Assembly (NCBI RefSeq): GCF_012843875.1
Contig: NZ_JABAFY010000010.1
Location: forward strand, 1 to 64,000
Reading direction: 5' to 3'
DNA: 64,000 nt
From: Desulfovibrio piger
Lineage (GTDB): Bacteria > Desulfobacterota > Desulfovibrionia > Desulfovibrionales > Desulfovibrionaceae
The notes under the pieces were generated by a model. That model did no database searches, was not told the DNA's origin, and saw only the letters and a program-made list of their open reading frames with translations. Of this stretch, positions 7,874 to 23,694 are shown one piece after another (the first letter of the stretch is position 1; each line of letters begins with the position of its first letter). Both the position numbers and the translations under genes were made by a program.

Positions 7874-8018
7874 CTTCTGAATAAGAAGTGTGGCACATGC
7901 TAACAACTGCCTTGGCTGTAGGAGACAGGTAGACTGTCGGGAACTACGGTGCAGTACCGGGCCATGCCGAAACCCGGGGGTCAGTTCGCTGACCTGCAAA
8001 ACAACGCGCATCGAGGAT
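7874..8018 (+). other. Structured spacer between tRNA-Tyr and tRNA-Gly
   Basis: Several short inverted repeats follow one another: CTTCT/AGAAG right after the tRNA; GTAG (7918-7921) with CTAC (7944-7947) enclosing GACAG (7924-7928) with CTGTC (7934-7938); and GGTCAG-TTCG-CTGACC (7979-7994), a stable tetraloop hairpin. No tRNA fold or open frame was found. It may guide tRNA processing or be a small RNA released by it. Confidence 0.4.
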
Positions 8019-8094
8019 GCGGGAATAGCTCAACGGCTAGAGCATCAGCCTTCCAAGCTGAGGGTTGCGGGTTCGAATCCCGTTTCCCGCTCCA
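8019..8094 (+). tRNA. tRNA-Gly(TCC)
   Basis: A 76-nt cloverleaf with GCGGGAA / TTCCCGC acceptor strands, anticodon loop CTTCCAA (TCC), T-loop GTTCGAATC and encoded CCA. It lies between tRNA-Tyr and tuf, as in many bacteria. Confidence 0.97.
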
Positions 8095-8267
8095 TTCCTG
8101 CATTTTTCCCTTCCAGTCATCCTTTTTCCTGTCAAAGCACGTTCCCTGGGCAACAACACAGGGACTTATGCGGGCAGTGGCAAGAAACCGGGAGCAGGCG
8201 TTCGAAACCATGCTCAAGGTTGAAAGTACAGTAACCGCAACAAATTTTATCCTCAGGGAGACGTACA

Positions 8268-9461
8268 ATGGGCAAGGAAAAATACGAACGCAAAAAGCCC
8301 CACGTTAACATTGGTACCATCGGCCACATCGACCATGGTAAGACCACTCTGACCGCCGCCATCACCAAGATCGCCGGTCTGAAGGGCGAAGGCAGCTTCG
8401 TTTCTTACGACGAGATCGACAAGGCTCCCGAAGAAAAGGAACGCGGCATCACCATCGCCACCGCCCACGTGGAATATGAAACCGACAAGCGTCACTACGC
8501 TCACGTGGACTGCCCCGGCCACGCCGACTACATCAAGAACATGATCACCGGCGCCGCCCAGATGGACGGCGGCATCCTGGTGGTGGCCGCCACCGACGGC
8601 CCCATGCCCCAGACCCGTGAGCACATCCTGCTCGCCCGTCAGGTGGGTGTGCCCCAGCTGGTCGTGTTCCTGAACAAGTGCGACCTGGTGGACGACGAAG
8701 AACTGCTGGAACTGGTGGAACTGGAAGTGCGCGAACTGCTGTCTTCCTACGACTTCCCCGGTGATGACGTGCCCGTCATCCGCGGCTCCGCCCTGAAGGC
8801 CCTGGAATGCGAAAGCGCCGACGCCCCTGAAGCCAAGTGCATCATCGACCTGCTGCAGGCCTGCGACGACTTCATCCCCGATCCCGAACGCGACATCGAC
8901 AAGCCCTTCCTGATGCCCATCGAAGACGTGTTCTCCATCTCCGGCCGCGGTACCGTGGTGACCGGTCGTGTGGAACGCGGCGTCATCAAGGTCGGCGATG
9001 TGGTGGAAATCGTGGGTATCAAGCCCACCGCCCAGACCACCTGCACCGGCGTGGAAATGTTCCGCAAGCTGCTGGACCAGGGCGAAGCTGGTGACAACAT
9101 CGGTGTGCTGCTGCGCGGCACCAAGCGTGACGAAGTGGAACGCGGCCAGGTGCTCGCTGCTCCCAAGTCCATCACGCCCCACAAGAAGTTCAAGGCTGAA
9201 GTGTACGTCCTGTCCAAGGAAGAAGGTGGCCGTCACACCCCGTTCTTCTCCGGCTATCGTCCTCAGTTCTACTTCCGTACCACCGACATCACCGGTGTGA
9301 TCAACCTGCCCGAAGGTGTGGAAATGGTCATGCCTGGCGATAACAGCCAGTTCCTGGTGGAACTGATCGCCCCCATCGCCATGGAAGCCGGTCTGCGCTT
9401 CGCCATCCGTGAAGGTGGCCGTACCGTGGGCTCCGGCGTGGTGACCGAAATCATCGAGTAG
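8268..9461 (+). CDS. tuf: Elongation factor Tu
   Basis: The 397-residue product is full length. It delivers aminoacyl-tRNA to the ribosomal A site at the cost of GTP. Visible GTPase motifs are GHIDHGKT (19-26), the switch I segment [21 protein letters not shown] (81-88) and NKCD. The beta-barrel domains II ([12 protein letters not shown]) and III (the [13 protein letters not shown] segment) follow in order. The ATG has CAGGGAGA upstream. It is downstream of tRNA-Tyr and tRNA-Gly and just before rpmG, tRNA-Trp, secE and nusG. Only one tuf is seen in this window. Confidence 0.98.
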   Translation: MGKEKYERKKPHVNIGTIGHIDHGKTTLTAAITKIAGLKGEGSFVSYDEIDKAPEEKERGITIATAHVEYETDKRHYAHVDCPGHADYIKNMITGAAQMDGGILVVAATDGPMPQTREHILLARQVGVPQLVVFLNKCDLVDDEELLELVELEVRELLSSYDFPGDDVPVIRGSALKALECESADAPEAKCIIDLLQACDDFIPDPERDIDKPFLMPIEDVFSISGRGTVVTGRVERGVIKVGDVVEIVGIKPTAQTTCTGVEMFRKLLDQGEAGDNIGVLLRGTKRDEVERGQVLAAPKSITPHKKFKAEVYVLSKEEGGRHTPFFSGYRPQFYFRTTDITGVINLPEGVEMVMPGDNSQFLVELIAPIAMEAGLRFAIREGGRTVGSGVVTEIIE

Positions 9462-9465
9462 TACC

Positions 9466-9615
9466 ATGAGAGTGAATATCATCCTTGCCTGCACTGAGTG
9501 CAAGCGTCGCAACTACAGCACCCGGAAGAACAAGAAGAACACCACCGGGCGTCTGGAAATGAAAAAATATTGTCCCTGGGACAAGAAGCACACGCTTCAC
9601 AGAGAAACCAGGTAA
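9466..9615 (+). CDS. rpmG: Ribosomal protein bL33
   Basis: The 49-residue product [13 protein letters not shown]... to ...HTLHRETR is a complete bL33 of the large subunit, too short to be reported by simple ORF searches. It starts 4 bp after the tuf stop. CTEC (9-12) is the first half of the zinc site; the second half reads YCPWDKKHT, so the usual CPxC has become CPWD. It therefore has three cysteines plus an aspartate rather than the full four-cysteine or the cysteine-free form. The order tuf-rpmG-tRNA-Trp-secE-nusG is the standard one in this group. Confidence 0.95.
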   Translation: MRVNIILACTECKRRNYSTRKNKKNTTGRLEMKKYCPWDKKHTLHRETR

Positions 9616-9660
9616 CAATACTTCCGCAGGGGGGAGCACCCCTCCCCCCTGACGGTACGC

Positions 9661-9737
9661 AGGGCAGTAGCTCTAACGGCTAGAGCGGCGGTCTCCAAAA
9701 CCGCAAGTTGGGGGTTCGAATCCCTCCTGCCCTGCCA
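9661..9737 (+). tRNA. tRNA-Trp(CCA)
   Basis: A 77-nt cloverleaf with acceptor strands AGGGCAG / CTGCCCT, discriminator G, encoded CCA, and anticodon loop CTCCAAA (CCA). It sits between rpmG and secE, its usual place. Confidence 0.97.
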
Positions 9738-9760
9738 TTTTTTATCTTGTGGGAAGCACC

Positions 9761-9997
9761 ATGGTAAAGAAATCCGCGCAAGCCGACTCCAAGACCGAAC
9801 AGACCCCCAACCCCATCTCCCGCCTGGCGCAATATATCGAAGATTCTCGCGGCGAACTGCGTAAGGTTACGTGGCCTACGCTCAAGGAAACGCGCAAAGC
9901 GACGTTTGCGGTTCTGGGCTTTGTTGCCGTCATGGCGATCGTGCTTGGCCTCGTGGATCTGGGGCTTTCGGCCATCATCAAGAGCATCCTCTCCTGA
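9761..9997 (+). CDS. secE: Preprotein translocase subunit SecE
   Basis: The 78-residue product stabilises SecY in the inner-membrane translocon. It has the conserved cytoplasmic amphipathic helix with RGELRKVTWPTLKE (about 34-47) followed by one membrane helix (about 54-74), the short single-span form of SecE. The ATG at 9761 is preferred over the in-frame GTG at 9749 because GGGAAG sits 4 bp before it. It is followed 8 bp downstream by nusG. Confidence 0.95.
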   Translation: MVKKSAQADSKTEQTPNPISRLAQYIEDSRGELRKVTWPTLKETRKATFAVLGFVAVMAIVLGLVDLGLSAIIKSILS

Positions 9998-10005
9998 AGG
10001 CACAT

Positions 10006-10581
10006 ATGAACACTCCCGTTATCGACGAGAACTCCGAACTGGGGAAGAAGTCTCGCTGGTACATCGTGCACACCTACTCCGGTTTCGAGCAGCGCGTGCA
10101 GAAGACCATTAAGGCGATGATGGATTCCGGCGAGGACAATGGCCTCATCCAGGAAGTGGTCGTGCCTACCGAAAAGGTCATCGAACCTTCCAAGAACGGC
10201 TCGCAGCCTCGCACCAGTACCCGCAAATTCTACCCCGGCTATGTGATGATCCGCATGATTATGACGGATCTTTCCTGCCATCTGGTGCAGTCCATCCCCA
10301 AGGTCACCGGTTTTGTGGGGGGTAAGAACCGCCCCACTCCCATGAGCGAAAGCGACGCCGCGCGTATCCTCTCGCTGATGGAAAGTCGCCAGGAGACCCC
10401 CCGGCCCAAGTTCAACTTCGAACGCGGCGACGACGTTCGGGTTATCGAGGGCCCCTTCGAGGGCTTCAATGGCGTCGTGGACGATGTCAACTACGAAAAG
10501 GGCAAGCTGCGCGTATCCGTTTCCATCTTCGGAAGACAAACCCCGGTGGAACTGGATTTCGTGCAGGTTTCCAAGGGCTAG
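10006..10581 (+). CDS. nusG: Transcription termination/antitermination protein NusG
   Basis: The 191-residue product has the NGN domain (SRWYIVHTYSGFEQRVQ, then FYPGYVMIRM) and the C-terminal KOW domain (GDDVRVIEGPFEGFNGVV) that contacts Rho or ribosomal S10. It binds RNA polymerase and affects pausing, Rho termination and coupling to translation. The ATG at 10006 is chosen because it starts just after secE; upstream in-frame starts overlap secE. Confidence 0.97.
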   Translation: MNTPVIDENSELGKKSRWYIVHTYSGFEQRVQKTIKAMMDSGEDNGLIQEVVVPTEKVIEPSKNGSQPRTSTRKFYPGYVMIRMIMTDLSCHLVQSIPKVTGFVGGKNRPTPMSESDAARILSLMESRQETPRPKFNFERGDDVRVIEGPFEGFNGVVDDVNYEKGKLRVSVSIFGRQTPVELDFVQVSKG

Positions 10582-10631
10582 CATCGGAGCAGCGCCGCAG
10601 GGCGCTGTTCCAGTCATAAGGATAGAACATC

Positions 10632-11054
10632 ATGGCCAAAAAAGAAGTTGCCAAAATCAAACTGCAGATTCCGGCCGGCGCCGCCAACCCCTCCCCGCCG
10701 GTGGGTCCCGCCCTGGGTCAGCATGGCCTGAACATCATGGGCTTCTGCAAGGAATTCAATGCCCGCACCCAGGACCAGAAGGGCATGATCATCCCTGTGG
10801 TCATCACGGTCTACGCTGACCGCTCCTTCACCTTCATCACCAAGACCCCCCCGGCCGCGGTGCTGATCATGAAGGCCGCCAAGATCGAAAAGGGCTCCGG
10901 TGAACCCAACCGTAACAAGGTTGGCAGCCTGACCATGGCCCAGGTGGAAGAAATCGCCAAGCTGAAGCTGCCCGATCTCAACGCCGCCACCCTTGAGTCC
11001 GCTGTGAAGTCCATCGCCGGCACCGCCCGCAGCATGGGCATCGAAATCAAGTAG
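10632..11054 (+). CDS. rplK: Ribosomal protein uL11
   Basis: The 140-residue product has the family features: [23 protein letters not shown] near the N-terminus (proline-rich rRNA-binding loop) and the C-terminal [14 protein letters not shown]. It forms the base of the GTPase-associated L7/L12 stalk. AAGGATAG precedes the ATG. It lies 50 bp after nusG and 109 bp before rplA in the conserved order. Confidence 0.98.
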   Translation: MAKKEVAKIKLQIPAGAANPSPPVGPALGQHGLNIMGFCKEFNARTQDQKGMIIPVVITVYADRSFTFITKTPPAAVLIMKAAKIEKGSGEPNRNKVGSLTMAQVEEIAKLKLPDLNAATLESAVKSIAGTARSMGIEIK

Positions 11055-11163
11055 GGACCGGTTTACCGGATGACGGCAGCCTGGCTGCCCCTCGTTGATC
11101 AATTGTACTGCCAGACCTGGAGCAGTCCATGTGTGGCAGGAGATAAAACGAAAGGATAAAGAC

Positions 11164-11871
11164 ATGCCCAAGCATGGCAAAAATTTTCGCAAAGCTCTCG
11201 AAGGCGTGAACCTGCAGGAACGCCTGAGCGTTGAAGACGCTGTGAGCAAATCCCTGGGCGCTTCCTTCGCCAAGTTCGACGAAACCGTCGACGTGGCCAT
11301 CCGCCTGGGTGTTGACCCCAAGTACTCCGACCAGATGGTGCGCGGCGCTGTGACCCTGCCTCACGGCCTGGGCAAGACCGTTCGCGTGGCCGTTTTCTGT
11401 AAGGGTGAAAAGCAGGCCGAAGCCACCGCCGCCGGCGCCGACTTCGTGGGTGCTGAAGACCTGGTGGCCAAGGTCAAGGAAGGCTGGCTGGACTTCGACG
11501 CCGCCGTCGCCACCCCTGACGTCATGGCTCTGGTGGGCCAGATCGGCCGTCTGCTCGGCCCCCGCGGCCTGATGCCCAACGCCAAGACCGGTTCCGTTAC
11601 CTTCGACGTGACCAAGGCCGTCAACGAACTGAAGGCCGGTCGCGTGGACTTCAAGGTCGACAAGGCCGGTGTTCTGCACGCTCCTCTGGGCAAGGTTTCC
11701 TTCGGTCCCGAAAAGATCCTGGGCAACCTCAAGGCCCTGCTGGAAACCGTGAATCGTCTGAAGCCCTCCGGCGCCAAGGGCACCTACATGCTCTCCATGG
11801 CTGTGTCCACCACCATGGGCCCCGGCTTCAAGATCGATATGTCCCAGGTGAAAAAATTCCTGGAAGGCTAA
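11164..11871 (+). CDS. rplA: Ribosomal protein uL1
   Basis: The 235-residue product has [12 protein letters not shown] at the start and the typical [18 protein letters not shown] segment (about 136-153). uL1 forms the mobile stalk near the E site and is a translational repressor of the rplKA message in other bacteria. The ATG at 11164 follows AAAGGATAAAG. The 109-bp rplK-rplA gap may carry an L1 binding site, but I could not identify it. Confidence 0.97.
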   Translation: MPKHGKNFRKALEGVNLQERLSVEDAVSKSLGASFAKFDETVDVAIRLGVDPKYSDQMVRGAVTLPHGLGKTVRVAVFCKGEKQAEATAAGADFVGAEDLVAKVKEGWLDFDAAVATPDVMALVGQIGRLLGPRGLMPNAKTGSVTFDVTKAVNELKAGRVDFKVDKAGVLHAPLGKVSFGPEKILGNLKALLETVNRLKPSGAKGTYMLSMAVSTTMGPGFKIDMSQVKKFLEG

Positions 11872-11884
11872 GCCCATTTTTTAG

Positions 11885-11913
11885 TTGACATCGTGCGGGG
11901 ATTGCAGTAATAG
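11885..11913 (+). promoter_or_regulatory. Promoter of rplJL
   Basis: TTGACA (11885-11890), a 17-bp spacer and TAATAG (11908-11913), immediately after the rplA stop, form a near-consensus sigma-70 promoter. It would give rplJ and rplL their own transcripts with a leader of about 140 nt. Confidence 0.75.
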
Positions 11914-11919
11914 CAATTC

Positions 11920-12058
11920 CCGCATTTGAATTTACTGGCTAAGGCAAGGGAATTCGAGTCGAAGACGGCAGGCAGGCCGCAAGGCCTTTAATCCACCTGT
12001 CCAGACTTATCTTTGGCTCGGCATTCCACCCGGCAACCCCGAACGTGAGAGGTATCAC
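11920..12058 (+). promoter_or_regulatory. Probable L10 leader of rplJL
   Basis: The untranslated region between the rplJL promoter and rplJ contains GGCAGGCAGGCCGCAAGGCC and TTTAATCC, resembling the conserved loop region of ribosomal L10 leaders, which bind the L10(L12)4 complex and control rplJL translation. Assignment rests on position and partial motif similarity; a covariance-model search would decide. Confidence 0.5.
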
Positions 12059-12583
12059 GTGACCAGGTCTGAAAAAGCAGCCGTCATTGAAGCGATCAAA
12101 GCGAATGCCGATCGTGCTTCTTTTGCGGTGCTGACCGAGTTCAAGGGCATGACGGTGGAAGAGCTGACGAACCTCCGTGTGAACCTGCGCAAGGCTGGCG
12201 GCGAATTCTACGTCGTCAAGAACACGTTGGCCCGTATCGCTTTTACCGGTGGCACGCATGACGTTGTCAAGGACAAGTTCCACGACAACAGCGCCATTGC
12301 CCTTGGTTTCGATGACCCCGTGGCGGTGGCCAAGGCGTTGAGTGATTTTGCTAAGCAGAGCAAGCTGTTCCAGCTGCGCTGCGGCAGCCTGGAAGGCAAG
12401 GAAATGTCTGCCGAACAGGTTGAAGCCCTGGCCAAGCTGCCGTCCAAGGAACAGCTCCTTGGTCAGCTGCTCGGCACCATGAACGCCGTGCCCACCAATT
12501 TTGTTTCGCTGTTCGCCAACGTTCTCCGCGGCCTGCTCTATGCGCTTAAGGCCATCGAAGAAAAGAAGGGCGAAGCCGCCTAA
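12059..12583 (+). CDS. rplJ: Ribosomal protein uL10
   Basis: The 174-residue product anchors L7/L12 dimers to the 50S subunit through its C-terminal helix. Visible are [32 protein letters not shown] and the C-terminal [20 protein letters not shown] helix. It starts with GTG, preceded by GAGAGG at a spacing of 7. The start is set by the family N-terminus. It is followed 59 bp downstream by rplL. Confidence 0.96.
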   Translation: MTRSEKAAVIEAIKANADRASFAVLTEFKGMTVEELTNLRVNLRKAGGEFYVVKNTLARIAFTGGTHDVVKDKFHDNSAIALGFDDPVAVAKALSDFAKQSKLFQLRCGSLEGKEMSAEQVEALAKLPSKEQLLGQLLGTMNAVPTNFVSLFANVLRGLLYALKAIEEKKGEAA

Positions 12584-12642
12584 GGCTTTCGCAGCAAGAA
12601 AAGCAATCAACCAAATTTTAGCCAAAGAGCTAGGAGTTTACC

Positions 12643-13029
12643 ATGTCCGTGACCAAAGAACAGGTTGTTGAGTTCATCTCCAACATGACCGTCCTGGAAC
12701 TGTCCGAATTCATCAAGGAACTGGAAGAAAAGTTCGGCGTGTCCGCTGCCGCTCCCGCCGCTGCCATGGTGATGGCCGCCCCCGCTGACGGTGGCGCCGC
12801 TGCCGCTGCCGAAGAAAAGACCGAATTCGACGTTATCCTGAAGGAAGCCGGCGCCAACAAGATCGGCGTCATCAAGGTCGTGCGCGCTCTGACCAGCCTG
12901 GGCCTGAAGGAAGCCAAGGAAAAGGTCGACGGCTGCCCCTCCACCCTGAAGGAAGGCGTGAGCAAGGAAGAAGCCGAAGAAGCCAAGAAGCAGCTGACCG
13001 AAGCCGGCGCTGTTGTCGAAGTGAAGTAA
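12643..13029 (+). CDS. rplL: Ribosomal protein bL12 (L7/L12)
   Basis: The 128-residue product has the N-terminal dimerisation helix pair (about 1-32), the Ala/Pro/Met-rich hinge (about 34-55) and the C-terminal domain with [20 protein letters not shown] and GLGLKEAKE-type helices (here [13 protein letters not shown]). It recruits translational GTPases. AGGAG is at 12632-12636. A strong terminator follows after 23 bp. Confidence 0.98.
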   Translation: MSVTKEQVVEFISNMTVLELSEFIKELEEKFGVSAAAPAAAMVMAAPADGGAAAAAEEKTEFDVILKEAGANKIGVIKVVRALTSLGLKEAKEKVDGCPSTLKEGVSKEEAEEAKKQLTEAGAVVEVK

Positions 13030-13052
13030 GTTCGGTTTTTCCGATCTTTTTG

Positions 13053-13080
13053 AAGGCGGGGTGCAAACCCCGCCTTTTTT
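13053..13080 (+). terminator. Terminator after rplL
   Basis: AAGGCGGGGT-GCAA-ACCCCGCCTT followed by a T run gives a 10-bp perfect stem, a clear rho-independent terminator. Confidence 0.92.
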
Positions 13081-13160
13081 ATTGCCTGCCCACAGTCGGC
13101 CGGTATCTTGCGGGTTCCCTTTTGTGTCTTTTTGATGCAGCCTGCTTTTTTTCATTGACG

Positions 13161-13203
13161 CTCCGTCTTTTTCCATACAAAAAAAGACGGAGTTTCTTTT
13201 TTT
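13161..13203 (+). terminator. Second terminator between rplL and rpoB
   Basis: CTCCGTCTTTTT (13161-13172) pairs perfectly with AAAAAGACGGAG (13181-13192) and is followed by TTTC and a long T run. It lies 80 bp after the first terminator. The rest of the 627-bp gap before rpoB holds the rpoB promoter and no gene that I can support. Confidence 0.85.
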
Positions 13204-13305
13204 CGGCGTTGCCCCGGCGGCACAGGCATGGTAGATACTGCCCAGGCTGCTCACGGCAGCCGTCCCGCCCTCGCCCCCTCTCCCTTCCGGGGCGCTTCCG
13301 GGCTG

Positions 13306-13346
13306 CGGAAAAAGTGCTTGCAAAAACCATGCTTTTGCGGTATGTC
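13306..13346 (+). promoter_or_regulatory. Candidate promoter of rpoBC
   Basis: TTGCAA (13318-13323), a 17-bp spacer and TATGTC (13341-13346). The flank AAAAAGTGCTTGCAA matches the upstream element of the tRNA-Tyr/tuf promoter almost exactly. The leader to the rpoB start would be about 300 nt. Confidence 0.5.
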
Positions 13347-13656
13347 TCTTCGTTCCAAAACTGTTGTGGGAGAAGTATCTGGTTTTTCTGGTAGATAACG
13401 CCCGACGCGCATAGCCTTTTCTTTCAAGACAAGCGGCCTCACCCCTGCCGGCAACGCGGGGAAGTGTCGTTTGTCCTTTTTGCGCGTTGTGAAAACCGGA
13501 TCCCACTGAGAGATATAGATTGTACGCTTCGGATCGCGGCATGACTGGCGTTTTGGCAGTCTGTCCACAGCGGTCTGCACGGGCAGAATGCCGACCGGAC
13601 GTTCCGGTGCAACGCCGGCAGCCGAAGCGCAACCGCTACCTACCTTGAGGTATCGC

Positions 13657-17793
<4,137 letters not shown>

Positions 17794-17913
17794 TTCATGG
17801 ATGCGCCGGGCATCACGCCACCGCGCGGTGCCCGGCAGCGCCATTCCCCGGGACGGAGCGTCAACCATACGCCACAACGACTGTAACGAGCTTTTGACAA
17901 GCAAGGTAGATAT

Positions 17914-22083
<4,170 letters not shown>

Positions 22084-22106
22084 GCCCTTTCCTCTGCTGA
22101 ACATCA

Positions 22107-22139
22107 GGGCGACCGTCATATGGCGGTCGCCCTTTTTTT
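22107..22139 (+). terminator. Terminator after rpoC
   Basis: GGGCGACCG (22107-22115) pairs with CGGTCGCCC (22124-22132), followed by a 7-nt T run. Confidence 0.95.
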
Positions 22140-22760
22140 ATGTATGGCTGATCGGCCGAAGGACCGTATGCAGCACGCCCTGCCCTCTCGCCATCGCCGG
22201 CCCTGCCTCTCTTGCCGGCCGCTGTCCCGGCGCCTTCCTCCCTGCGGCTGGGACCGGGTGGTGTCGTCCCCAATGCAACAAAATGTATGGCAGCCCTTCC
22301 CATCTTTCTTTTTGTGACTAATTCCTGATAAGAGAGAAAAATTTCCCGGCCATGGCCGGGAAGACCTGCTGGCTAAGACGCATCCCCCTCCGCCGGAGCC
22401 GACGTGTTGTGAAAAGGAGGTCAAAAAATTTTTCATACGCGCAAAGCATGGCTTTATTCATATTAACACATTAAAATAATTACATAAATAAGAAAACATA
22501 GTCAGGTCGGAGTATTTTGGGAATCTGCGTGCCATCTTTGCATTTCCTGCATTTTACGGTAGAAGGCAGGAATTGTTCCGCGCCTGAGACCAGGCGGCGA
22601 CAGGTCGTGCCCCGGCATGATCCGAGCCGCAGGATCCCGGCGCATTGTTCTGGAGAGGTTGGTTCCTGGTGCGCTGCACCTCTTGCTCATGACCGGATCT
22701 GGCTCGGTCATGCGCAGAAACCACGATGCCGCAGGCATCTCGACTCATGGGAGAAAACGC
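22140..22760 (+). other. Intergenic region and probable leader of the DsrMK-like operon
   Basis: No gene is supported here. The stretch includes a perfect 20-bp palindrome at 22343-22362, an AT-rich block (22415-22500) that is the likeliest promoter region, and an inverted repeat CATGACCG (22688-22695) / CGGTCATG (22705-22712) about 50 bp before the first gene. Confidence 0.5.
22343..22362. repeat. Perfect 20-bp palindrome
   Basis: TTCCCGGCCATGGCCGGGAA reads the same on both strands. It lies upstream of the AT-rich promoter region of the DsrMK-like operon. It may be a protein-binding site; no family assignment is possible. Confidence 0.6.
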
Positions 22761-23684
22761 ATGACAACTCTGTTCTACATCCTGGCCTACCTTGCAGTAA
22801 TCGGCTTTGTGGCGACTGCCGCCATCAAGGTGAAAGGCTATCTGGCTGCCAGCCCCCTGCACGTCCGCTGGGAGCTCTACCCCGTGCCGCATGAAGGCCC
22901 CAAAGGCTCCTACGGCGGCAGCTTCATGGAAGAGACCGACTGGTGGACCAAGCCCCGCCACATCGACCACATGGGCGACCTCAAGGCCCTGCTGGAAGAA
23001 GTGCTCTTCCTGCACGCCACCTTCACCCATAACCTCAAGCTGTGGTTCCGCACCTACCCCTTCCACCTGGGTCTGTACATGCTGATGGGCGGCACCATCA
23101 TCCTGGTCGTGGCCGCCTTCCTGCGCCTGTTCGGCATGAACCCCGACGGCGGCTTCCTGACCTTCGTGCACAACGTCATCAATGCCATCAGCCTGCTGGG
23201 CATGTTCGGCATCATCGGCGGCGGCATCGGCCTGATCTGCCGTCGTCTGCACGACGAAGGCCTGCGCAAGTACTCCACCCCCGAACACTTCTTCAACCTG
23301 GGCGTGTTCATCGTCTTCGCCCTGGTGGGTCTGGTGGCCTGGGCCTTCAACCCCTCCTTTGCCCGCATGTCCGGTGACTTCATCTACAACCTGCTCACCT
23401 TCAACTTTGCCGACATCAACAGCACCACTTTCGTGATCCACATGCTGTTCGGCTTCTTCGTGCTGATCTGGATCCCCATGACCCACATGGGCCACCTGCT
23501 CTTCAAGTACTTCACCTACCATGACATCCGCTGGGGCGACACCCCCACCGATTTCAGCCAGAAGAACAACGAGAAGATGAAGCAGGCCCTGCAGTTCAAG
23601 GTGAGCTGGGCTGCCGACCACATCAACGGTCAGGGCACCAAGACCTGGCTCGACATCGCTACCGAATCCCCCAAGAAGGACTAG
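22761..23684 (+). CDS. DsrM-like membrane cytochrome b subunit
   Basis: The 307-residue product has about five membrane helices (roughly 1-25, 101-125, 134-158, 174-200, 221-255), in the NarI/DsrM arrangement. Histidines in FHLGLYM, in the HMLFGFF helix and in HMGHLLF can serve as haem b ligands. It would move electrons between menaquinone and the iron-sulfur partner encoded next. The ATG at 22761 follows GGGAG. It is 10 bp before the DsrK-like gene. Closest functional analogues are DsrM, TmcC and HmcE of sulfate reducers; DsrM is favoured because of the large DsrK-type partner, but dsrJOP are absent here. The exact complex is uncertain. Confidence 0.8.
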   Translation: MTTLFYILAYLAVIGFVATAAIKVKGYLAASPLHVRWELYPVPHEGPKGSYGGSFMEETDWWTKPRHIDHMGDLKALLEEVLFLHATFTHNLKLWFRTYPFHLGLYMLMGGTIILVVAAFLRLFGMNPDGGFLTFVHNVINAISLLGMFGIIGGGIGLICRRLHDEGLRKYSTPEHFFNLGVFIVFALVGLVAWAFNPSFARMSGDFIYNLLTFNFADINSTTFVIHMLFGFFVLIWIPMTHMGHLLFKYFTYHDIRWGDTPTDFSQKNNEKMKQALQFKVSWAADHINGQGTKTWLDIATESPKKD

Positions 23685-23694
23685 GGAGTACATC

